Of a stretch of DNA of 64,000 bases, positions 44,838-52,876 are shown one piece after another. The position numbers and the translations under genes are program-made. Origin of the DNA: Bacteroidota bacterium (lineage in GTDB: Bacteria > Bacteroidota > Bacteroidia > Bacteroidales > DTGW01); the NCBI GenBank assembly GCA_029572965.1, contig JAKPQD010000143.1:62001-126000 (forward strand), written 5' to 3'. The notes beneath the pieces were generated by a model. That model worked only from the letters and a program-made list of their open reading frames with translations, did not search any database and was not told where the DNA came from. Every line of letters begins with the position of its first letter. The first letter of the stretch is position 1.

Positions 44838-45518
44838 ATGGATGCAATTTTTGCCGAAACGTTGTGGATAACCTGCAAGTTTGCAGTTTTCACCACGTTA
44901 ATTTTAATAGTCGTAGGCTTGCCGCTTTCGTACTGGCTGGCCTACTCAAAGTTTAGGTTCAAACCATTGGTAGAGGCGCTGGTGAGCATGCCCATGGTGC
45001 TGCCTCCCTCGGTAATTGGTTATTACATGCTGGTGGCCTACAGCCCCCGTCATTGGTTTGGTGGTTGGCTTTTAGACACGTTCAATGTGCGGCTGGCATT
45101 CACCTTCGAGGGCATTTTGCTTGCCTCGGTCATTTTTAGTATGCCATTCATGGTGCAACCGCTCCAAAACGGTCTGCGGGCCTTGCCCGATAGCCTGCGT
45201 GAGGCTTCATACACGCTTGGCAAGTCGAAAATGGTTACTTTTTTGCGGGTTCTTGTCCCCAACATCAAACCCTCGATAATCACGGCCATTGCCCTCACCT
45301 TTGCCCACAGCATAGGCGAGTTTGGCATTGTGTTGATGGTTGGGGGCAACATGCCCGGCGAAACGAAGGTAGCTTCTATCGCCATTTACGACGAGGTGCA
45401 AGCACTGAATTTTGCAAAGGCAAACCAGTATGCGCTCATCCTCTTCAGTATCTCTCTCCTTTTGTTAACAATCATTTATAGTGTAAATAAAAAACACGAC
45501 CCATGGAAAGCAATGTAA
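44838..45518 (+). CDS. modB: Molybdate ABC transporter permease
   Basis: 226 residues with about five membrane helices. The EAA loop that contacts the ATPase reads REASYTLGKSKMVTFLRVLVPNIKP. The end has GEFGIVLMVGGNMPGETKVASIAIYDEVQ, diagnostic of ModB. It forms the inner-membrane channel with ModC. Its end overlaps modC by 16 bp, implying translational coupling. Confidence 0.95.
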   Translation: MDAIFAETLWITCKFAVFTTLILIVVGLPLSYWLAYSKFRFKPLVEALVSMPMVLPPSVIGYYMLVAYSPRHWFGGWLLDTFNVRLAFTFEGILLASVIFSMPFMVQPLQNGLRALPDSLREASYTLGKSKMVTFLRVLVPNIKPSIITAIALTFAHSIGEFGIVLMVGGNMPGETKVASIAIYDEVQALNFAKANQYALILFSISLLLLTIIYSVNKKHDPWKAM

Positions 45519-46393
45519 TTACCCTCGAAGTAGAAAAAATGATGCTTACTGCCAACGGCAAGCTGAACCTTTCGGTCGATACCCGGATACAAACCGGTGA
45601 GTTCGTAGCCCTGTTTGGGCTGTCGGGTGCCGGCAAGACTACGCTCCTGCGGATATTGTCAGGTCTGATGAAACCCGATAAAGGCTTGGTAAAATTTGGT
45701 GACACCGTGTGGTTCGATTCATCGAGGGGAATAAACATCCCGCCACAGGAGCGGAACATCAGCTTCATGTTCCAGGACTACGCACTTTTCCCCAACATGA
45801 CGGTAGAAGAAAACATACATTTTGCCCAGCCCATGAAAGACAATGCTACGGCTCTCGAATTGCTCTCCATTTTTGGGTTGTCCGAATTCCGCAAACGCAA
45901 GCCTGGCGGACTTTCTGGAGGTCAGAAACAACGTGTGGCCCTTGCACGGGCATTAGCGCGCAAACCCCAGTTGCTGCTTCTGGACGAGCCTCTCTCTGCC
46001 CTCGATTCTGGCATGCGGCTAACCTTGCAGAACGAGATATACAAGGCCCATCAGCTTTTGGGGGCTACCACCATCATGGTGAGCCACGACCTTGGTGAAG
46101 TATTCCGGCTGGCAAGTCACGTGCTGTGCATCAAAAAAGGCCAGATAAGCAAAGAAGGCACACCAGACGAGGTATTTTCAGATTCAAGCATCAGCGGCAA
46201 GGTACAAATTACCGGTCAGGTGGCACGTATTGCCAAACAAGATACTGTCAATATTGTTACAGTTATTGCCGGGGGTAGCCAAATCATCAAAGTTATAGCT
46301 TTCGACAGCGATATGGAAGCCCTAAATATCGGCGATAATGTATTGGTATTTACAAAGGCATTCAACCCGATGTTGGTTAAGTTAATGGCTTAA
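45503..46393 (+). CDS. modC: Molybdate ABC transporter ATPase
   Basis: 296 residues. Walker A GLSGAGKTTLLR, Q-loop FMFQDYALFPNMTV, signature LSGGQKQRVALARAL, Walker B LLLLDEPLSALD and H-loop TIMVSHD. A C-terminal TOBE/Mop-like region (about 225-296) may sense molybdate and gate uptake. Its stop overlaps the convergent thioesterase stop by 4 bp, ending the molybdenum block. Confidence 0.95.
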   Translation: MESNVITLEVEKMMLTANGKLNLSVDTRIQTGEFVALFGLSGAGKTTLLRILSGLMKPDKGLVKFGDTVWFDSSRGINIPPQERNISFMFQDYALFPNMTVEENIHFAQPMKDNATALELLSIFGLSEFRKRKPGGLSGGQKQRVALARALARKPQLLLLDEPLSALDSGMRLTLQNEIYKAHQLLGATTIMVSHDLGEVFRLASHVLCIKKGQISKEGTPDEVFSDSSISGKVQITGQVARIAKQDTVNIVTVIAGGSQIIKVIAFDSDMEALNIGDNVLVFTKAFNPMLVKLMA

Positions 46394-47175
46394 TTTTTTT
46401 CTGGCAGACATTTATATTTAAGTTCTGCAGTAAAAGAGGTTTTTCCTGCAGTTTGGTTAAAGCCATGTATTTTTATCAGGTTGTTTTTTTCAATAAAAAA
46501 CAAGTTTAGCTCATCGTTTAGCCTGGCTTCATGTTTATAATTGATTTTGACACAGCACAAATGCTTTTGGCAATTGGTTTCAAAGGGCATGTAGTCAAAA
46601 ACCCACTGCAAGTATTTACCATTGTTGGCATGCTGGTTAAGGTCCAAATCGGAGGGCCGGACTTTGTGAATAGTGTTACTGTAGTTGTTTTTAGCGATAG
46701 AGATATTGGCAGGTTCTTCATCCAGAAACTCAGCATTGAGGTACGCTGTTTCCATTACCGTTGGGAATTGTTCGATTTTGCGGGTCTGGGTATTTATGGC
46801 TAAGTATTGAATGGAAGCTGCTGCTATAAGGTTGAGCTTGGCATCTCTGATAGTAAATTCACGCAAAGCATGCAATTGTTGAGGTGGACGTAACCAGGTT
46901 TCGACAATAATGTAATCGTTCCATGAAGGGAGGCAGCGCAATTTCAAAAGCATTTTGTGGATGACAAATGCAGTATTGTTTTTATACATTTCGCGGTATC
47001 CGGCCTGGTATTGCATGGCATGTTGCCAGGCTGCTTCCTGTAAGTAGTTAGATAACGAAGTAATAGTTGCTTTACCGCTAGCATCTACTTCTCCAAAATT
47101 AATATGAAATGCTGTTTTGTATAGCTTTTCGGGCGATGGAGGATGGTGTATATAGGCATATTGTTTACTTACCAT
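46390..47175 (-). CDS. Acyl-ACP thioesterase
   Basis: 261 residues from ATG 47175, chosen because it overlaps the upstream GNAT stop by only 11 bp. An ORF start at 47226 would overlap more. Two hot-dog folds: FHINFGEVDASGKATITSLSNYLQEAAWQH in the first, and the catalytic N-x-H region LDLNQHANNGKYLQWVFD in the second, as in FatA-type enzymes. It releases fatty acids from acyl-ACP. It is not known to serve nitrogen fixation and probably marks the edge of the nif operon. Confidence 0.85.
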   Translation of the reverse strand: MVSKQYAYIHHPPSPEKLYKTAFHINFGEVDASGKATITSLSNYLQEAAWQHAMQYQAGYREMYKNNTAFVIHKMLLKLRCLPSWNDYIIVETWLRPPQQLHALREFTIRDAKLNLIAAASIQYLAINTQTRKIEQFPTVMETAYLNAEFLDEEPANISIAKNNYSNTIHKVRPSDLDLNQHANNGKYLQWVFDYMPFETNCQKHLCCVKINYKHEARLNDELNLFFIEKNNLIKIHGFNQTAGKTSFTAELKYKCLPEKN

Positions 47176-47635
47176 AAAGCTTGGTGTATTTGCGTTGACA
47201 AAACATCCGGGTTTGTTTCCATCCAATATGGCTGTAATAATCTAATGCATTGGTGTTGGTAATATCTGCAAGCAGTTGCATGCGGACAACGCCAATTCTT
47301 TCGCCCCAATCCTGCATTTCGTCAATCAGTTTTTTGCCTATCCCTTTTTTTCTGTACCCACTTTCAACTACCATGTCCTCAAGCATCATAGATAGTGCGC
47401 CTTCTGCGGTAGATATAGAAACCTGGCCTTGTAACATCCCGACTACTTTTTCATCAATGGTGGCTACCATTACGCATGCTTTAGGATAAGCTTTTATCAG
47501 CATTCTAAGACCTTTTGTCTGTTTATCAGCATCAAAATTAAAGTCTGCTTCAATAGAAAATAACTGTTCCAGAAGTTTTACCATTGCTGGTATGTCGTCT
47601 TTTGTGGCCCGCCGAATGAGAATGTTATTTTCCAT
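47165..47635 (-). CDS. GNAT-family N-acetyltransferase
   Basis: 156 residues. The acetyl-CoA loop is VVESGYRKKGIGKKLIDEMQDWG (Q/RxxGxG/A form, RKKGIG), preceded by the strand LSMMLEDMVV, with NTNALDYYSHIGWKQT near the end. The substrate is unknown. It lies 21 bp after nifV and is translationally linked to the thioesterase. In some diazotrophs GNAT genes occur near nif genes without known function, so a housekeeping role is as likely. Confidence 0.85.
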   Translation of the reverse strand: MENNILIRRATKDDIPAMVKLLEQLFSIEADFNFDADKQTKGLRMLIKAYPKACVMVATIDEKVVGMLQGQVSISTAEGALSMMLEDMVVESGYRKKGIGKKLIDEMQDWGERIGVVRMQLLADITNTNALDYYSHIGWKQTRMFCQRKYTKLYGK

Positions 47636-47656
47636 TTTCTTGAAGTTTAGTTTTAT

Positions 47657-48844
47657 TTATCTGTAAGAATTTGATAAAAGTAATACTTCAGCATCTGTCA
47701 GGCTGCGTCTTTTGCATACTGCAGTTGTTTTCACTTTTTTAAGAAGCTCCTGAAGCTTTTGTTTATCAAGGTTTATAGAATTTTTCTCGAGCAAACTGTT
47801 TAAGGCATTGCTGCCCGAATGAATACCAAAAACAAAGGACGAGCCACTTTTTCCAACTTCACGCGCATCGAAAGGCTCGTAAGCCCTTCTGTCGCGGAGC
47901 ATACAGTTGGTGTGTATGCCTGATTCGTGGCGGTGCGTCATTTCGCCTACTATTGGTTTATCTGCCGGCAGCTTGCGTTCTGAGGCTTCTGCTGTAAAGG
48001 TGCATAATTCGTTTAGGTGTTCGGTAGAGTATGGGACCTGAATGCCCATGGATATTTTCATAGCCATTATTACTTCTTCAAGGGCAGCATTTCCAGCGCG
48101 TTCGCCAAGCCCGTTGACAGTAGTACTTACGCAGTCAGCTCCCGCTTGTATAGCACTGATGCTGTTTGCTGTTGCCATGCCCAGGTCATTATGCCCATGA
48201 AACTCAATTTGTAAGTTGCTGTCTTTTACTTTCGACACAACACCTTTTATCAGGCTGCGCGTGGTAAGGGGGTTGAGGCATCCTACGGTATCTGCAATGC
48301 GTACCCTGTAAACCCCTAATTTTTTGGCTATGTTGAGGTACGAATGCAGAAATTTTTTGTCTGCCCTTGAAGCATCCTGGGCCCCAAGTGAGACATACTG
48401 AAATTGCTTCTTTGCATAACTAACAATTTCAGGCATTGACCCGAGTACCCATTGCCTGTCTTTGCCCATTGACAAAAGCTGGATATCTGATACAGGGTAT
48501 GAAATATTGATTCCTGTTGCACCAGTTTTTGCGGCAGCGTCAATATCTTCGATTTTTGCCCGGCTCCAGCATGAACAGCGGAAAGAAAACTTATAACTGA
48601 CCAGCTTTTGGGCCATAATCAAATCGTGTTCTGAAATAAAGGGCGAACCTATCTCCAGCTCTTCAATGCCGATTTTGTCAAGCATGCTTGCTATGGTAAT
48701 TTTTTCGTTGAGGCCAAAAACTACGCCCGGCGCTTGTTCTCCATCCCGTAAGGTTGAATCTATAAGGTAAGGGTGCTTCACCTCCAACCCCTCCCCAGGG
48801 GGGAGAGGTGAAGAACAAGAAAAAATGGAGGTGTTTTTTTTCAT
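47657..48844 (-). CDS. nifV: Homocitrate synthase NifV
   Basis: 395 residues. The DRE-TIM core starts with [19 protein letters not shown] (metal and acetyl-CoA residues), with [56 protein letters not shown] and the C-terminal [20 protein letters not shown]. It supplies homocitrate, the organic ligand of FeMo-co. Residues 11-23 ([13 protein letters not shown]) precede the usual start of the family and are encoded by a GC-rich palindromic repeat. The start codon forms the end of a leader element shared with nifD. Confidence 0.92.
   Translation of the reverse strand: MKKNTSIFSCSSPLPPGEGLEVKHPYLIDSTLRDGEQAPGVVFGLNEKITIASMLDKIGIEELEIGSPFISEHDLIMAQKLVSYKFSFRCSCWSRAKIEDIDAAAKTGATGINISYPVSDIQLLSMGKDRQWVLGSMPEIVSYAKKQFQYVSLGAQDASRADKKFLHSYLNIAKKLGVYRVRIADTVGCLNPLTTRSLIKGVVSKVKDSNLQIEFHGHNDLGMATANSISAIQAGADCVSTTVNGLGERAGNAALEEVIMAMKISMGIQVPYSTEHLNELCTFTAEASERKLPADKPIVGEMTHRHESGIHTNCMLRDRRAYEPFDAREVGKSGSSFVFGIHSGSNALNSLLEKNSINLDKQKLQELLKKVKTTAVCKRRSLTDAEVLLLSNSYR
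48776..48813. repeat. Palindromic repeat inside the nifV reading frame
   Basis: CCTCCAACCCCTCCCC and GGGGGGAGAGG (about 48781-48808) form a hairpin of the dispersed CCCCTCCCC...GGGGAGGGG kind. Read in frame on the minus strand it gives the non-conserved [13 protein letters not shown] at the NifV N-terminus. Confidence 0.7.
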
Positions 48845-48936
48845 CCGTAAATAATTTTTTTAATAAGGTCGGATGGAACTCGCATGATGAATTTTCATCC
48901 TTGTTTGTGTTTAACGAATCATGATCGTTTCATATT
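48842..48936 (-). promoter_or_regulatory. Leader element, copy A (upstream of nifV)
   Basis: About 95 bp nearly identical to 57534-57627 ahead of nifD. 39 bp in the middle are identical, with about seven differences elsewhere. Both copies end in the ATG. On the minus strand GGATG (48900-48896) can pair with CATCC (48875-48871), while the same CATCCG (48875-48870) can instead pair with CGGATG (48847-48842), which contains the start codon. GATGA-N4-TCATC and CATGAT...ATCATG pairings also exist. It suggests a translation switch. Confidence 0.7.
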
Positions 48937-48991
48937 GATAAAACTTAATATGATTGGACTGATAAAACTTCAATTTTTGAATGTGGCTGCA

Positions 48992-49297
48992 TTAATCAGC
49001 AATAGAATATTTTTCGACCAGCTCGTTGTTTTCCAAGGCGTCCAGTATTTCGTCTATTGCATCTTCGCTGATATTGCCATACCAGAAATTGTTGGGGTGT
49101 ACCACCATTACTGGCCCCTGGGCGCATACGTTGAGGCATCCGGTGCTGGACACAGCAGCATCAATCCCCCTGTCGCTGCACCCTTCCATGATGTATTGGA
49201 TGAATTGTGCTGCGCCTTTTTTGTTACATGCCCCCTGGGCATCACCTGCAACGCGGTACGAGTTGCACACTAAAATGTGATAAGCTGGCTTTTTCAT
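48992..49297 (-). CDS. Thioredoxin-like [2Fe-2S] ferredoxin
   Basis: 101 residues. The thioredoxin-like fold carries four cysteines suited to a [2Fe-2S] cluster: C11 (HILVCNSYRVAGDAQGAC, second Cys about 13 later) and the pair in SSTGCLNVCAQGPVMVVHP. This Shethna/FdIV-type ferredoxin recurs in nif clusters near nifB/nifV, where it may deliver electrons or iron-sulfur precursors. It is placed between the NifX-like gene (18 bp) and nifV. Confidence 0.85.
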   Translation of the reverse strand: MKKPAYHILVCNSYRVAGDAQGACNKKGAAQFIQYIMEGCSDRGIDAAVSSTGCLNVCAQGPVMVVHPNNFWYGNISEDAIDEILDALENNELVEKYSIAD

Positions 49298-49315
49298 TGT
49301 ATTTTGTTTTTTTGG

Positions 49316-49639
49316 TTAATATTTATATTTTAAAAACACTGAATATATTGTTTCTGTGAGGATTTTGACATGAATACCCCTTGACTGTATATATTTTTTG
49401 GGCGTTTCACCAATTGATGCAGTATAAATCAATGAACAGTCGTGCAATGCACTTACAATATGTTCCAAAGCTTCGGGATTTATTTCATGGTTATTTTCCT
49501 TTGATGAATACGCCGTTATTCGTCGTATTCCGATAAAGTTGATAAATCCATCGCTTACATCATAGATGTATAGCTTGTCAGCTTTTCCAAAATGCTTGTC
49601 AATTGCTATGCCGTCTGATGAAGTAAAAGCTATTTTCAT
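49316..49639 (-). CDS. NifX/NafY-type FeMo-co-binding protein
   Basis: 107 residues forming a single dinitrogenase iron-molybdenum cofactor domain: MKIAFTSSDGIAIDKHFGKADKLYIYDV, then the central ALHDCSLIYTASIGETPKKYIQSRGIHVKI. Such domains bind NifB-co or FeMo-co and carry it between NifB, NifEN and NifDK. The His in DKHFG is the usual cofactor-proximal residue. It follows nifB by about 110 bp and precedes the ferredoxin, so it is probably in the nifB transcript. Confidence 0.85.
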   Translation of the reverse strand: MKIAFTSSDGIAIDKHFGKADKLYIYDVSDGFINFIGIRRITAYSSKENNHEINPEALEHIVSALHDCSLIYTASIGETPKKYIQSRGIHVKILTETIYSVFLKYKY

Positions 49640-49750
49640 TTTTTTACAGTATCAAGTATTAATTATTATTTTTTGGAACTTTTTCAAGGTCCATCATATC
49701 TGCATTTTAGTCTTTAAAATCCTTCTTATCTCCTTTAAAAAGGGGGCTTC

Positions 49751-51031
49751 TTATCCACAACCACCACCGCTGCCACTGCAGTCTTCGCCACATTTGAAAG
49801 GCTTGCATGCTGTAAGCCCGTTTAGCGATGCTCCTTTATATATGGCATCAAGCCCGGCTTCTATGAGCCCGTTCATCTGGATTATCTTAATGCCCATGCT
49901 TTTGAGCATTGAAGAAGGGTTAGCCCCGGCGCCATTGACCAGTATAGTGTTACAATCGCTCAGGAGCTTGGCCAGTTGTATCCATCTGATGTCCCCTAAT
50001 CCGGCTTTGGGCGCTTCGCGTGTATCTACATGAATGTAGCCTTCTTTGGTGTTGGCAAAAATCAGGAAGTCTTTAGCTTCGCCCAGGTGTTGGTTGACCA
50101 ATATACCTTCGTGGCTTGCAACGGCTACATAAGGTCTGTTTTCGGTGGCAAACAAGGGCTTGTTGGCTGCTTCTTTAAGCAGAGTAACTGTATCTGCAAT
50201 ATCTTTTCCTAAAAGCCCTGCTGCATCAGCCCTACAACGAGCACAGTGTTTCATAGGTTTGATATAGGCCGATATTTGCTGTTGTATGTCATGTACCATT
50301 TGTTTTGAAGGTTCTTCAATATCTTCAAAAGCGGTGTCTTTATTAGGGTGTACAGGTATGCAGTTCATCAGGTCGGCACCCAGCGAGGCTACATACTTTG
50401 CTACTTCTACAATGTGGTGGTCGTTGATGCCCGGGAGGATGATGCTGTTTATCTTTACCGTGATATTGTGCTGCTTGAGCAGTTTTATGGCTTCTGTCTG
50501 GCGTTCGATAATGAGTTTTCCGGCTTCAATGCCCCGGTATATCTTTTTGTTATAACGTATCCACGAATATATTTGGGCTGCAATTTCGGGGTCAATGGCA
50601 TTCATGGTAATGGTAACGTGCGAAACGCCAAGTTCTACAATTTTATCAATATGTTGGGCAACATCTATGCCGTTTGATGACAGGCAATACAGCATGTCCG
50701 GAAAGACAGTTTTGACTTGCTTAATGGTTTCAAAGGTTTCGTTGACATTGGCAAAGGGGTCGCCTGGCCCGGCTATCCCCACCACGGCAATTTCAACACC
50801 TTTGTTGCTTATCAGGCGCATGTATTCTGTTGCCTGCGAAGGAGCCAATATGGCACTGCTCACCCCTGGCCTGCTTTCGTTGACACAATCAAATTTACGG
50901 TTGCAATAGTTGCACTGTACATTGCAATTTGGAGCTACTGGCAAATGAACCCTTCCGTATTTACCCTTGGCTTCTTCGTCAAAACATGGATGGCGATGAA
51001 GTTTTTCTTCTGTTGTTGCTGTGTTGCTCAT
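49751..51031 (-). CDS. nifB: FeMo-co biosynthesis protein NifB (radical SAM with NifX domain)
   Basis: 426 residues. The SAM-cluster motif is C36-X3-C40-X2-C43 (CNVQCNYCNRKFDC), preceded by HPCFDEEAKGKYGRVHLPV. The radical SAM barrel runs to about residue 290 and ends with CARCRADAAGLLG. Residues about 305-400 form a fused NifX-like domain (YVAVASHEGILVNQHLGEAKDF). The final CKPFKCGEDCSGSGGGCG is Cys-rich. It makes the 8Fe-9S-C NifB-co core. It lies 41 bp after nifN. Confidence 0.96.
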   Translation of the reverse strand: MSNTATTEEKLHRHPCFDEEAKGKYGRVHLPVAPNCNVQCNYCNRKFDCVNESRPGVSSAILAPSQATEYMRLISNKGVEIAVVGIAGPGDPFANVNETFETIKQVKTVFPDMLYCLSSNGIDVAQHIDKIVELGVSHVTITMNAIDPEIAAQIYSWIRYNKKIYRGIEAGKLIIERQTEAIKLLKQHNITVKINSIILPGINDHHIVEVAKYVASLGADLMNCIPVHPNKDTAFEDIEEPSKQMVHDIQQQISAYIKPMKHCARCRADAAGLLGKDIADTVTLLKEAANKPLFATENRPYVAVASHEGILVNQHLGEAKDFLIFANTKEGYIHVDTREAPKAGLGDIRWIQLAKLLSDCNTILVNGAGANPSSMLKSMGIKIIQMNGLIEAGLDAIYKGASLNGLTACKPFKCGEDCSGSGGGCG

Positions 51032-51072
51032 CTTTTCCGTTTTTAATATATTATTGCTTTAAGGCGTTTGTC

Positions 51073-52473
51073 TTACATATATTTATACCCCACCGGGGAA
51101 TTGTTTTGTTTATATTCTATTAAAGCATTGCAAATAGAATCAAATAGTTGCGTGGTACCTTTGTAGCCTAAGTGCAATATTCGCTGGCCTCCCATGCGGT
51201 CGTGTATCGGGAAACCGACCCTGACCAAGGGGATGTTAAGTTCACGGGCAATATAATAACCTTTGCTGTTGCCTATCATGATGTCAGGCTTTAGTTCGCG
51301 CGACAAGCTGGCAATGGTTTCAAAATCCATTCCTTGCAGAATGGTAAGCTTGCTGTTGCCGGTCAGCTGGCGGATACGGTCCTGAGCTTTGCCACTCTCC
51401 CCGCCAGTGGCGCAAAGCACAGGCTCTATACCAATTTCATCGAGAAACATCATCATGGCAATAACAAAATCTTCTTCGCCATACACTACTGCTTTTTTGC
51501 CAAACACGTATTTATGCCCGTCTATGTAAGCATCTATAAGTCGGCCTCGCTCTTTGGTATATTTTTCAGGTGTTTTGATTTGCGCAATACCTTCAAGCTT
51601 CTCAAAGAAAAGGTCTGTAGCTTTTATTCCTATGGGCATGCCAATGCGCATATTGGGTATGCCAAAGTTGTTTTGTAAAAAGGCTGCTCCTGTTGGGTTT
51701 ACTTTTGAGTCGTTTACGCTATTATTTATATTTCCGAGGTTGAGTATATGCCCAAACTCAATGCTGGCTTGTGCTGACCCGGTTTTTTTTATATCATTTA
51801 CTGAAGTGCCGCCGGGAGGAATGCGATGATACTCTTCCCAGTTTGGGTTGTCGAGCGATTCGGAATAGTCAGGCAGGATAATGGCCTCTATCCCAAATGC
51901 CTCAAGTATTTCTTTGAGGTGACGGATATCTTCAGGCGAAACAAAGCCCGGGAAAAGGTTGATATGCGAGCGTTTAAACCGTCTTTCTGCAAAGGCTGCA
52001 ACTATTGAGGCTACGGCTTCATGAAACCCGTCCATGTGTGTCCCCTGGTAGCTGGGAGTTGAGACTGCCACAAAATGCGGTAGGGGTTCATCTTTATGTT
52101 GCGCTTTATATGCAGATATCAGGCCTTTGATATCTTCGCCAATGGTTTCGCTCAGGCAAGTGCTGGCAATGGCAATTACCTCAGGTTTGTATTGCCTGAT
52201 AATGTTGTCAATGCCTTTGTTAAAGTTTCTGTGCCCCCCGAATATTGTGGTGTCCTGGCTAAAGTTGGACGAGGCAATGTCCACTGGCTCTTTATAGTGG
52301 CTGATGAGGTAGCGCCTGATATACGTCGAACAGCCTTGCGAGCCATGTATCAGAGGTACGCATCCTTTAATACCTTTGAAAGCAACACTTGCCCCGAGTG
52401 GAGAACACACTTTGCAAGCATTTGTAGTGGCTGCGGCTGTGGTATTTTCTTTATATGTGGCTGTTGTTTTCAT
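51073..52473 (-). CDS. nifN: FeMo-co scaffold subunit NifN
   Basis: 466 residues with the NifK/NifN-type fold: ACKVCSPLGASVAFKGIKGCVPLIHGSQGCSTYIRRYL, then STCLSETIGEDI and NLFPGFVSPEDIRHLKEIL. It pairs with NifE to hold the cofactor precursor while Mo and homocitrate are inserted. It keeps the first two P-cluster-like Cys. It is preceded by orf102, an unusual insertion between nifE and nifN. Confidence 0.93.
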   Translation of the reverse strand: MKTTATYKENTTAAATTNACKVCSPLGASVAFKGIKGCVPLIHGSQGCSTYIRRYLISHYKEPVDIASSNFSQDTTIFGGHRNFNKGIDNIIRQYKPEVIAIASTCLSETIGEDIKGLISAYKAQHKDEPLPHFVAVSTPSYQGTHMDGFHEAVASIVAAFAERRFKRSHINLFPGFVSPEDIRHLKEILEAFGIEAIILPDYSESLDNPNWEEYHRIPPGGTSVNDIKKTGSAQASIEFGHILNLGNINNSVNDSKVNPTGAAFLQNNFGIPNMRIGMPIGIKATDLFFEKLEGIAQIKTPEKYTKERGRLIDAYIDGHKYVFGKKAVVYGEEDFVIAMMMFLDEIGIEPVLCATGGESGKAQDRIRQLTGNSKLTILQGMDFETIASLSRELKPDIMIGNSKGYYIARELNIPLVRVGFPIHDRMGGQRILHLGYKGTTQLFDSICNALIEYKQNNSPVGYKYM

Positions 52474-52522
52474 GGGTTATTTTTTTTATTAAAACTTCGT
52501 GGTTTCCAGAAGTACGTGAGTC

Positions 52523-52831
52523 TTAACTTACTTTTAAGCCCCGGTGATATTTATAAGGTGCGTTTTCTTCCTGCGAAATTTCTATTTCGCTCTGTGGAGT
52601 GTCAAAAGGCATGAACCCTTTGGTGTAGGTTATTTTCATCTTTCTTTTTGCGACCAAAAGTTTATCTTCTTTCTTTTCAATAGTCTTTCGGCCAAGGCCG
52701 CGAACAGGATTGATATATTTGTTCCCACTTGCGTCATAAATGGAGAAGCTTACAAAAAAGCTTTCAATCCTTTTTTTGAAAGGTTCCTTCTGAACCCATG
52801 TTTCAATGTATTGTTCCAAAAAAGCATCCAT
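52523..52831 (-). CDS. orf102, unknown protein between nifE and nifN
   Basis: 102 residues, starting at ATG 52831 and ending 49 bp before nifN. The sequence is soluble, rich in Lys, Glu and aromatic residues, and lacks Cys, a signal peptide and membrane helices. Notable stretches are FFVSFSIYDASGNKYINPVRGLGRKTIEKKEDK and a possible second strand set MKITYTKGFMPFDTPQSEIEI. It does not match NifX, NifQ, NifW, NifZ, NifO or AnfG as I know them. Neighbour spacing (45 and 49 bp) shows it is cotranscribed with the cofactor scaffold genes. Confidence 0.65.
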   Translation of the reverse strand: MDAFLEQYIETWVQKEPFKKRIESFFVSFSIYDASGNKYINPVRGLGRKTIEKKEDKLLVAKRKMKITYTKGFMPFDTPQSEIEISQEENAPYKYHRGLKVS

Positions 52832-52876
52832 TTTTTTATCTTTTAATGAATTGACTTGTAAATAATTGGTTTTGAG

